Source of the DNA: Pempheris klunzingeri
Taxonomy: Eukaryota; Chordata; Actinopteri; Acropomatiformes; Pempheridae
Direction of reading: 5' to 3'
NCBI RefSeq assembly: GCF_042242105.1
Contig: NC_092019.1
Location: forward strand, 18,211,328 to 18,275,327
DNA: 64,000 nt
A model generated the notes under the pieces. That model was not told the origin of the DNA and ran no database searches. It worked only from the letters and a program-made list of their open reading frames with translations. Position 1 is the first letter of the stretch. Every line of letters begins with the position of its first letter. Position numbers and translations under genes: made by a program. Positions 23,705 through 35,700 of the stretch are shown piece after piece.

Positions 23705-26700
23705 GACAGACAGCCCATCCCATTCCAGAGCTCACCGGTCCTCCAGTTCAAGATTTTGAGCCAGGCTCGACCGTATGCCATGAACAGTCGGTCTCCCCGC
23801 GGACTGAGGGCCAGACGCCCCCCCGGCCCCCCTCCTCCGCAGCTCGTCACCTGGCTGCTCCAGTGGTGCAGCAGCCTCAGGGGGTCTCGATCTGAACACC
23901 GGTTCTCCCACACAGACACCCCTCCCTCGGCCGAGCCGCTGAACACCAGCGGACCCTGAGACTGTAGAGGGCACAGGAGACACTGTTGTCATGGTGATCT
24001 GAGTCTTTACCCAGTGTGTGTACATGTGTCTCTGTGTGTGTGTGTGCAATAGAGATAGATAGACCTACAGAAAAAAGGGAGTGTGTATGTATGTTTGTGT
24101 AAATGGAAAAGAAGTGTGTGAACAGTTTCAAAATGTACAAGCCGCTGTCGGTTATAAATGGATTGTGTGCTTTGCATGATAAACAACAAAGAGGACGACA
24201 ATGATGCGCCACGCTTTAATGCTTTAGGCATATTCTGATGATTGCAAATTGAAAAAAATATGCATATGCAGCTCTGGATTTCAATATCCATAAAAAGCCT
24301 TTTTGCTCAAAATATGTACAGTATGCTCTCTAAAATTGGCCGAGTTCTGCAGCTCACATCTCAACAAATATCTTTGATTTCCATTTGAAAGCAATAAGCA
24401 AGGAAAGCTTGCGTGAGGATGAGAGTGTGGAAATATAGCCGCTTGATTTCCTGAGAAGAGGCTTTTTCACAAATTAATAATCAAGAGTTCTAAAACTACT
24501 TAAGACAGCTTCTTCAGAGGGAGAGAAACACTGGCATGATTTTGTGTCAGCCAAGGAGATCTTAAAAAAAAATGGGCTGAACATGAAAACAGCTCGAGCA
24601 TCCTCAGCGTGGACAGCACATCATGGTCAGTAGGTGAGTAACCCACCCACCTGGATGGAGGTGACTGCTTCCTTGTGAGCGTTGATTGACTGGCAGTTTT
24701 CGAAAGTGTGCCAGCTCCAGGCTTGAACTTTCCCCCCATCTGAGGGGTGACAGAGTGTGAGGTTAACATGTGCTGACAGGCGCCTGGCAGTCATTATTGT
24801 TGGTCTCGGTGGACCCACCTGAGCCTGACAGCCTAAACTGAGCGCCTCCATTTCTCTGATTTAGGCCGATAGCCCTGCGCTGCACTGCACTCACTAACTC
24901 ACCGGCAGATGATACCACTGTGTGAGATTCTGCCTACATGTTAGTGAAGACGTATACGAAGACCGGCAATCATGCAAGTATGCATGCACGTGTCCGCTCC
25001 AAAGCAGACACATGTACAGAAGTAGATAGGCGATACAAATACGATGTGATATGACAATGTCTAACTCCAATTATTCTGTTCACTGTGTCACTAGCTCTTA
25101 GTTTTCCCACATGCACCGACACACCCACCTGACCCAGTGATGATGTAGCCGTCTTCCTCTGGCACAAAGCAGAGCGCAGTCACAGCGTTGAATGTGTAGA
25201 TAGACTTAATACACTGCCCTGGAGGTAACAGGAGAGTACTAATTTAATTGACGGGACACGGACCACCAGCCACGCAGGAATACACTGATTACGATGCACC
25301 TACACACATTTCCCAGTCAGAGCCCAGAGGCTCCGTCTGCCTTAATAAATACATATATATGTATAACTGTATATCTGTGACTGTGTGTGTGTGTGAATGT
25401 TTGTGTGGTCAAGTGTACCAATACTCAGCACCCAGATCTTCACATAGCAGTCTGCCGAGCCACTCAAAATAAACCTCTCCTTGTCGGACAAAGACAGGGA
25501 CCAGGCTGGCGAGAGGGCAAACACAGACAAAAGAGCGGGAGGGGACACGGGAGGAAGAGGAGGAGGAGGGGGACGAAGCGGGGATCAAAAAAAGAGAGAC
25601 AGAAGAGGACAAAAATATTAAGCTGCGAGAAAGCTGCAAACGAGTGATGATGTACAAGATGAAACAAAAGAGGCATTGCAAGTGTAACCGCTGTGGCTCT
25701 TCTTCAGTCTGCAGGCAGAGGCGAGGAGAGAATAGATATGATTTAAAAAAAGAAGCACATAATTAGTGTTGGGCTTCACTATACAGTGAATAGTGAATGG
25801 AAGACCGCATGTTTCTTTGTCTGTGTAAAACTACTGGGCTCCTTTCCCCAATGCCCAGTTTCACAGATAGGTGTGAAATCACCCCCGCGCCCAGCTCCAC
25901 TGTCACCATTGGCCGGAGGGGACACATAATTTTACGACCACAGGCCCACAAAACCAGTTCACCCCCACTGAACTCTCTCTTTCTCATCGTCTCTCCTGAA
26001 GTGGAGAGACCAGCTCTTTCTCATCGTCTCTCCTGAAGTGGAGAGACCAGCTCTCTTTTCTCATCGTCTCTCCTTAAGTGGAGAGACCAGCTCTCCCCCT
26101 CTTTCTCATCGTCTCTCCTGAAGTGGAGAGACCAGCTCTTTTTTCTCATCGTCTCTCCTGAAGTGGAGAGACCAGGTCTTTCCTGCTCCCTCTCCTCCTG
26201 CAGAGGAGAGACCAGCTCTCCTGATCTCTCCTGAAGAGGAGAGACCAGCTCAACTCAGCTAAGCTCTGCCTCAGTGTGGTCTGTCCAGAGCAGCCACCTC
26301 CTTCATGGTAGCGACACAAGGTCCTGCCTGAAGTAAGCAGATCAGCGCCAGCAGGCACGACCCAGAGTCTGCCAGCTGATAACCAGAACCAACAACAGGA
26401 GCACACCAGCAAGTTAGCACAGAGCTGCTAACTAACAGGAACAAAGGAGCGACCGGATTCCTCCAGCCTGCAACCACAGCACGGACACGAACCACACCTT
26501 TCCTCCAGCAACAAGCTGAGAAAGCAGCACCCTAAAGGACACTTCTCCTACCCCTTTAAGGACTGGTAACAAACTCTAACTGGGCATAATTAGCATAGCA
26601 TTACTGCATACATGGTTTACCCTTGTTAATGTATTGACTTGTTTTAATGTTCAGTGAGTTTGATTATTGTGATGTGTTGTAGATTACTGTGCATCCATTA

Positions 26701-29700
26701 AGTTTAGTTGATGTTAGCCTACAAACTAACCATCCTGTCTTAACCTGCACCTTTATCTCTCTCACACACACAGTCTGGCAACAGGCCACTGAGGGACAAG
26801 GCTAAGCTAACAGCACTTAGCTTTCCTTTGTCTGCCTCTGACCCACACCCCAGGGGGTCTGGCCATCACCATTTGGTCTCTCTCCCCCACCTTTGTGGGA
26901 CCCATCTCACATTCCTCAGCCTTATCACACACACACACACACACACACACACTCTTACACTCATATTATTTTAGTTTAGTCATAGAGATTTAGTTAGATT
27001 GTTTGATTGATTTTGTTTCTGCAACAGCAGATGTCTTCAACACCTACTCTGCTTCAGCCGTACTTACAACCGAAGTACAAGTCCTTAATGCATAACAAAT
27101 GATGTCCCTGAATTTTGCTCTGTTTTAATAAATGTTTTAATACTTGCTGTCTCCGTTAATGTTGTACAATTGTGGACACTGCCAACCTCTACACTGTCAA
27201 GAACTCCAAAAATCCTTCAGCTAGCTATCAATGTGGTAATTTTGGTAGTAATTATTAAATTAATTATAAAACATAATTCCAAATTGATAGTTTAGTATTT
27301 TTATGAGACTAAATCAATTAAAACGGCTGTCTTTTCCTCGTTTTTCGAGGTGGTGCCCCAATCGAGGTGAACTTTAATCAAAGTTCATTTATTTTAATAA
27401 TTATTAATTATCTTTGATAATTATTAATTATTTCTGATAGCCAAATTGAACATTACCACTTGTTAAAGCACAACAAATGGTGCCCCGTGTGAGGCAGAGT
27501 ACTGTTGGCAATTGTTCATATTTGTACAATATTAATTTTCAGCAGAATTTTGGTCAAAACCAAAATTTTTGATAAAACTTTAAAACAAGCAAAATTATCA
27601 TTTTTAACCACTAGTCAGTCACAGAAGTACTTCCAGCTGTACTTTCAAGTGCATTGTGGTGAAAATCAATCTAACTAAATTAAACTAAAAACAATTTGAA
27701 GAGTTAGTGTAGTGTACTGTGAATTAAGGCTAAAGCTAATGCTAATACTGGTGCCTATGTTTGAAAGCAAACATTGAAAGCCCCATAGTGTTACATTTAG
27801 AGCTTGCTACTGCTGCTAACCTTTCAGGTAAATCTATCCTGTAGGAAGATTTTTGGTTCTGCATTTGAATGTCACACATTCAATGCAATCTGTCCATTCG
27901 CTGTTAACTAAAGTGCTTCCTGTTTGTTAAGACACAGCGTGCCACCGGCCCTGTGAACTTAGAGCTTGAACCTGGCTGTTACTGCCGTGCATTTCAGCCT
28001 GATTAAGAAATAGAGCCTGAGAGAGAGCCACAGCGTGCTATCAGCCCTGTGAAGTTAGTACCTAGCTGCAACTGCCACGTGTTCCAGCTTGAGTAACTTA
28101 AAGAGACATTCCTGACTGTTATTGCCGTGCATTCCAGTTAGAGAGTCGTAATTTTGGTGAGTAAACTTATTTTGTGTAAATCTACATTTACCTTAATTGG
28201 CCTCAGTTTGCTATCCCCACCAGTTCCACTAGATAGTGTTCAGCTACCTTCTAGTGTAGGCCACCACAGTGTTAGGCTAGTAGTATTCCCCAAGCTATAC
28301 TTCAAGGTGTCTGCTACCGCAACACCACAGCCAACCACTTGAAATTTTATATTTTAACTTGTTTTACCTCACCCCTTTTCAGGCAACAATGGAGAACCCC
28401 TGTGTAGAGCAGTTTATTTCTTCCGTAGCACAGAGCCTAAAGCCTGGCTACCCCGAATTCATTAACAAATTGAATTTCAGTGAGTGTACAGAAGAGATAG
28501 ACTCCCTACTAAACAACAGGTGTGATGCACAGACTGCATCCAAGGGCTCCTTGTTAAAATGCTTGCTCGTGACTTTTCACAGGCAAACCAGCCTCGCCCT
28601 TCAGAGCAGAGCAGCCGTAGAGAAGGAGGTAGAAATCCTGAGAGCGCAAAATGCTAGCCTCTTCCATGAGGTTCAGGCGGCTAATAAGAAAGCCCTGCGC
28701 TACTTAGAAGACCTGCACACAGCAGAGTTAGATCTCTGTTCGCAGAAGGAAGAAATGTATAGACTGAAGTCAGAACATTTGGCCCGACCAGAGTCGATCA
28801 GCCAGTGTGATTCCGGTTACTCCGATTCACACTCTTCTACCAGTGACAGGTTCAGTTTTTCCCCAAACAGAGGACATGAATTATTCCCACCTGAACACAA
28901 GTTCTTGGGAATGAAGTCAGCTCCTCAGCCTCCGCTGAGAGACCGAGCTCAAAGCCACCTGACTTCCCATTCCTCTGAAGCAGACAGAGAGGAGTTGTCT
29001 AGCATATCTTCTAGAAGATATTCCGTCCCAGGTCCCTCATTCACATCATTGCACGACACATTTCTCCATGCTTGTCCCTCCAAAGATGGGACTAGAACAG
29101 TCCAGGACTGCTCAGCCTCCTCTCTGCATCACCGTCAGAGTGGCCGCTGTTCAGCCCCTGTTCTTCCACCACAGAGAAGTGTAGGGCATGATTTACATAT
29201 CAATGACACTAGCTTAGTCTCGCCTTCACAGGGTCCCCGCCTTGAAGAGCTTGAGCTTCTAGCTAGAAGCATTGATAGGTTTGATCCAGACAACTGTGAT
29301 CACCAAGTTGAGGACTATTTCAGGGAGCTAGACTACAACTTAATTGACTTACCCCATGCAACTGAAAGGGAGAAAGTTAGACTTGTGTGGAAAACCAGCT
29401 CTAAAGCGGTCCACAAGTTTATACAGTCACGACCTCCCAGTGTCAGAAATGAGTATAAATTGCTACGTCAAGCACTTACAGAAGAATTTTCCTGTGCTAC
29501 TGACGACGCCACAGCAATAGTTGCAGCCCTACAAATTAAGCATGCCCGTCGTGAGCATCCAAAAGAGTACTACCAACGTTTGAGACACGCATATTTCCAG
29601 GGAAAGAATGCACCAGGCTTAGAAGAAAGCTCCACCTTCAAGGCCTTATTCTTGAGGAACCTCCACCCATGTGTGCGCACTCACGTTGTACTCAGGACAC

Positions 29701-32700
29701 AGGAAGGTGACCCCTCATTGCAGGAGATCCGGAAGATGACACAGGTAGTCTGGGAAACTATTGTCTCTTCCAAAGCAAGGGGGGGGACAAGTGAGCCACC
29801 CAGCTCACACACCAAGGTGTCAGATGGGTCAGCTGCCCCAAAAGTTCACCCTCACAACCAACGAAAGGGGGGTGACAAAAGACCACATAGGGACACTGAG
29901 CGTAACCGCCAGGTCCGTCCACTGCCCAGGGATAGACACTCCGAGCACAGGAGCAGGAGACTGCCATACGCAGAAATCCAGGCAAGGAACAGGGACCAGG
30001 TAGCGTACGGGTCAGATGATGACTACAGCATCTCTGACTGCAGCTCAGAACAAGGCACTGACAGTGACTCTGAATGTCTCTCTCCCTCTGGCTACCAGGA
30101 GCGTTACAGCCCTGGGCCAAGAAAGAATAAGAGCTCTAGAGCTCACTCTTTTTGGTCATGGCAGCACTGACCTGATGACAGACACCCAATCTTGCATCTC
30201 ACCTTCACTACAGTTATTTAGGCAAATTTGAATTTGTTAGCAACAGCAGCAAACTCATTTGAGCACTCAGTAATAAAACAAACATTACTGAAAGCCTAAA
30301 TTCTGATTGGATTCAACACCACTGCTCAACTTCCAAGTACACTTGGACCAACTTCATATTTTGTCAGTAAAATCATACAAAACACACTTAGGACACACTG
30401 TTATGACTTTGTCATTTTAGGTGCCTCTATCTCTGCTACATAACACACTGACATTTCCTGTTCCCACTAACCCTCACTAACAACTGAGAAACACAGGTTA
30501 TTAGGATGCAGTATGTCATTGTTGTGTATGAAGAACTGTTTTGTAACGTATGTCTGTTCTAGCTTAGCCAAGATAGATTCAGCATATGCCCAGTTGGATA
30601 ACAAACTGCCCAGTAGTTACCAACTTGTTTCACCTGGACTGACAAAAATGAACAATGGCCGAAACATGCACATTTATCCCATCAGCATCCCACATCAGGT
30701 GACATCCTGATGGCAGGGGGGATGTTGGGCTTCACTATACAGTGAATAGTGAATGGAAGACCGCATGTTTCTTTGTCTGTGTAAAACTACTGGGCTCCTT
30801 TCCCCAATGCCCAGTTTCACAGATAGGTGTGAAATCACCCCCGCGCCCAGCTCCACTGTCACCATTGGCCGGAGGGGACACATAATTTTACGACCACAGG
30901 CCCACAAAACCAGTTCACCCCCACTGAACTCTCTCTTTCTCATCGTCTCTCCTGAAGTGGAGAGACCAGCTCTTTCTCATCGTCTCTCCTGAAGTGGAGA
31001 GACCAGCTCTCTTTTCTCATCGTCTCTCCTTAAGTGGAGAGACCAGCTCTCCCCCTCTTTCTCATCGTCTCTCCTGAAGTGGAGAGACCAGCTCTTTTTT
31101 CTCATCGTCTCTCCTGAAGTGGAGAGACCAGGTCTTTCCTGCTCCCTCTCCTCCTGCAGAGGAGAGACCAGCTCTCCTGATCTCTCCTGAAGAGGAGAGA
31201 CCAGCTCAACTCAGCTAAGCTCTGCCTCAGTGTGGTCTGTCCAGAGCAGCCACCTCCTTCATGGTAGCGACACAAGGTCCTGCCTGAAGTAAGCAGATCA
31301 GCGCCAGCAGGCACGACCCAGAGTCTGCCAGCTGATAACCAGAACCAACAACAGGAGCACACCAGCAAGTTAGCACAGAGCTGCTAACTAACAGGAACAA
31401 AGGAGCGACCGGATTCCTCCAGCCTGCAACCACAGCACGGACACGAACCACACCTTTCCTCCAGCAACAAGCTGAGAAAGCAGCACCCTAAAGGACACTT
31501 CTCCTACCCCTTTAAGGACTGGTAACAAACTCTAACTGGGCATAATTAGCATAGCATTACTGCATACATGGTTTACCCTTGTTAATGTATTGACTTGTTT
31601 TAATGTTCAGTGAGTTTGATTATTGTGATGTGTTGTAGATTACTGTGCATCCATTAAGTTTAGTTGATGTTAGCCTACAAACTAACCATCCTGTCTTAAC
31701 CTGCACCTTTATCTCTCTCACACACACAGTCTGGCAACAGGCCACTGAGGGACAAGGCTAAGCTAACAGCACTTAGCTTTCCTTTGTCTGCCTCTGACCC
31801 ACACCCCAGGGGGTCTGGCCATCACCATTTGGTCTCTCTCCCCCACCTTTGTGGGACCCATCTCACATTCCTCAGCCTTATCACACACACACACACACAC
31901 ACACACACTCTTACACTCATATTATTTTAGTTTAGTCATAGAGATTTAGTTAGATTGTTTGATTGATTTTGTTTCTGCAACAGCAGATGTCTTCAACACC
32001 TACTCTGCTTCAGCCGTACTTACAACCGAAGTACAAGTCCTTAATGCATAACAAATGATGTCCCTGAATTTTGCTCTGTTTTAATAAATGTTTTAATACT
32101 TGCTGTCTCCGTTAATGTTGTACAATTGTGGACACTGCCAACCTCTACACTGTCAAGAACTCCAAAAATCCTTCAGCTAGCTATCAATGTGGTAATTTTG
32201 GTAGTAATTATTAAATTAATTATAAAACATAATTCCAAATTGATAGTTTAGTATTTTTATGAGACTAAATCAATTAAAACGGCTGTCTTTTCCTCGTTTT
32301 TCGAGGTGGTGCCCCAATCGAGGTGAACTTTAATCAAAGTTCATTTATTTTAATAATTATTAATTATCTTTGATAATTATTAATTATTTCTGATAGCCAA
32401 ATTGAACATTACCACTTGTTAAAGCACAACATTAGTTGCTGTACACAGTGTGGCTATAGTTCGACTGAGCTGCATCATTTATGCGCCGCACTTCCCGACT
32501 TGGTATTTTAAGTTGGGGAAGCAGGTGGGGAGGGAGTGTAGGAGGAGAGCCGGAGAGGCATTGGAGTTCAAGTGATGGAAGGCTGCCTGCTTCAGACAGA
32601 CAGTGAACTCTCTAAAGTGTCTGCTGAGGTTATCTCTCACTGGGCTGATCTGATGAACTGCTCCTATAATTACCAGACCGCAGGACACAGCCATTACTCA

Positions 32701-32730
32701 GCTGTAGTCGGCCCACATGCGACGATGTGG

Positions 32731-32761
<31 letters not shown>

Positions 32762-35700
32762 TGTCCTCACCCAGCCTCTTGCAGTACTCAGGGGGAGGTG
32801 CAGACAGACAGGTGACCCCACCGGTGTGACCCCCCAGGTTCTTGTGTTCCGTTGCGGTGGGAACGTGCCACACCTTCACCGTTGTATCTCGGCTTGGAGG
32901 ACGAAGATAGACAGAGTGAGAAAGAGAGGATTGAGAATGATTAAAGGGGAGTTAGAGCAAGTGAGAGAGGGCGGCGAGCACAAGCAAAGTTAAAAGGCGT
33001 TCGACATCAATTGCGAGAGATCTGCATTCGGGGCGGAGGGAGAAAAACAAATACATGTCAGACAGCGAGGGAGAGTGGGAGCATATTAAGTGATAAATTA
33101 GGTGAAACGTTCACTTTGCACATCCATTATGCAAATCAGCGCTTCTTGCCGACTCTACCTTCCAGAAACCACCAGGTTGTCAACGGCAACCACACAGGTG
33201 ACTATGTCATTGTGACCCTCCAGTAGCCTCAAGCGAAACTTTGCCTTCTCCCAAGACGATTTGAGGGATGTAAACTCAACTTCTGTAAAAGAAATGATAC
33301 GCGCAATTAGCAATATTGCCTCATCGGTGCCCCACTTTATTAATCTGCACAGTCTTCTATATGGATCAGTCTGCCAAAGGGAACAGTGCGGCTAATTTAG
33401 CTGCAAGGATGCAAAACACAGGTCCCGTCTGCAGGGAAGCGAGTGCAGCCTGTTGGTTTTAATACAGGCAGGCACACGAGTTTGTTAAGACTCCTCAGGG
33501 CGTACATGTATAATCTGATTTTAGATGTTAATCTAAAAAAAAACTATGGCGCTGTATTGTCCTTTTAACCGTCTGTGACAAGCTGTAATAATCTCTTTGG
33601 ACACTTTTCCTGATCATCCCACCTTCTTGTCGTAGTAGCTGCCCGTTGTCAGAGTCAGGACAGGCTCCTGACTCGCCTCGGCGGTGATCTGACACGCTGG
33701 CCGGTTCTGTCCTTTCCCTCTGTCTGCCTATCTCTGCTCCCCCTCCTGTCTCCCCCCGCCTGGCAGCCGGCGCTGGCGTTGCTTGAGCTTTGGACTCCTC
33801 TCCTCCCTTAAGGATCTTGGGGGCTGGAGGCGTTTGTGATGGAAGGGCCTCAGGAGCATCCTCCCTGTGTCGGTGCAGAAAGCAAGAGCTGAATGAATAA
33901 TCAAGATGAAAACGGCACACAGCATCCTCTGTGACAGGGAGCGTACCTGTGGAGGATCTCCAAGTCCCACACAAACAAAAGCTGCACTTCTTAATGAGCT
34001 CCTAGTCTGTGTATTAGAGAGAATGCATATGTTTCATTCGATTTGATCTTCGTATCCACGCATGGCGATTTCAGTGATGCGCACAAAGCCCTGAGGGGCT
34101 TCAATAGGGAGCGTGACTTCCCTGAATGATGTTTACATGACACATTATGAACAGTAGAAAGTTCCCATTTTCTTGAAACATGGCAGTATTTGACCCCCAG
34201 TGTGTTTGGACAGACATACAAAAAGATCAAAGGCTTCAAAGTGAATGTTGTTGCTTTTGAAGAATTATGCTTCTCTCCATCTGCCCCCCTTTGCTGGTAC
34301 CTCTCCCTCACTTCCTTACACTTGTCTTTTCATCTTCTCTTTTTTTTCGTCTCCCACAATCCCCAGAGTTTGCTGCGGGCCAGAAAGCTGCAGCTGAAGC
34401 TCAGCCAATCTGGAACGCAGCTCCGCCTTCCTGGAGATCTGAGAGGGAAGAAGGCACGAGATTGGTTGTAAAGCAAGCTGCTAAATCCACAAGTTGTTTA
34501 TATGAACAACCAACAAACACAGCCTGCCTTCGGTTATTGGGCTGCAACTGGCAACACACGCCGTACTCCTGTCTGATTGTGAGTTATGAAACATGAATGA
34601 GGGAATTTGGTCATATTGATATTATGTGACTGTTTCCTATGATAAAGGATCATTCCACCAGTTTTACACGTAAAGATCTACTACTTGAAAACACTCATAT
34701 TACATAATTCTATATTTTTTTTTTAACAGAAACTGGGGGAATGGAGTTTGAAAATATTTGGGCCATTAGTGGGCAGGGAGGATCTAGCAAAGATGGGCCT
34801 GGGTTGCATTGTGGGAAATGTAGTGTTTAGTGGGGTTTGTTCCTTATTGGAGATCAGGATATTTGCTACTTCAGTTTTGACCATAATAAGTAAATAAATT
34901 AAACATTTTGTGAGTAGTGATAGCAGACACATTTCATGTTTACTTAAGTAAAAGTGGCAAAGACTCAAAGTAAAGACAAAAAGACATATATTAGACAGAT
35001 ATTATCATTATTGAATCAAAGCTGTGTGAGCAGCATTTCAATTTTGTAACTAATCTGGTTGGAGGGAATTATTGTAACTATGTTCTACACTGTTGGATAG
35101 TTTAATCTGTCACAACACATCATCTTCTACTAACATAATATTACCATCTCTTTTTTTCTATGTGAAACTTTAATCTGAAAAGTAACAAGTAGCCTTATCT
35201 GTCAGATAAATGTGGTGAAGTGAAAAGTTTAAAAATTGCACTAAAAGAAATATTCAAATTGAATACTTCAGGACAACACTTGTCAGTAAATGTACTTTTT
35301 TACGTCCCCCAACTTTATGGAAGTGTGATGCACTTTTGAGTGAACTTTGTCTAAAACCACTCTTTCCCAAAATGTGAAACCTGTCTCTCTGTCTCTTGTC
35401 TGTCTGTAACATTTGGTTTACATTCATTTTCTGGTTAGTCGTAGGCTATTTCGTGCTACCATCACTACCAAATGATCCTGGGCTGTAGCTGTGCGTGGCA
35501 CCACCGTATGCATCTATTCTGCTGTTTCCAGTGTGGGGATGTGGGGCAGATCAGTAAAGAACAAACACTGATTATGTGCACAGCCATAACTTTCTGCCCA
35601 TTAACATACTGAGGGCTCTCCTGAAGTCCCCGATCATTATTTCCTCTGATGTTCCCTGCTAAAAGTGTACTCTTCTGGTCTCCCAAAATCCTAAGGCAAA

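Larger units (their letters stand above)
25767..32431 (+). mobile_element. Gag-only LTR retrotransposon, 6,665 bp, antisense in intron 5 of the WD40 gene
   Basis: Two direct LTRs (25767-27475 and 30723-32431, both 1,709 bp, both TG...CA) flank a 3.25-kb interior. A primer-binding-site candidate starts two bases after the left LTR, and a purine tract ends at the right LTR. A TTAG duplication marks the insertion. I saw no difference between the LTRs, which implies recent insertion. The interior holds a single long frame resembling a retroviral-type Gag and no aspartic protease, reverse transcriptase, RNase H or integrase. It is therefore non-autonomous and would need enzymes from another element. 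The superfamily (Gypsy-like is my guess from the Gag) cannot be fixed without pol. Orientation opposite to the host gene is the commonly tolerated one. Confidence 0.93.

Noticed and set aside
23629-23714. Possible CRISPR-like or tandem array
   Set aside because: It is a plain CA/GACA microsatellite. No spaced direct repeats occur, and the genome is eukaryotic.
26146-26495. Small frames inside the left LTR (and copies in the right LTR)
   Set aside because: They recur unchanged only because the LTRs are alike, and they read through the hairpin array.
29758-30120. 120-codon minus-strand frame opposite gag
   Set aside because: A shadow of the gag frame in a composition-biased region, with no independent evidence.
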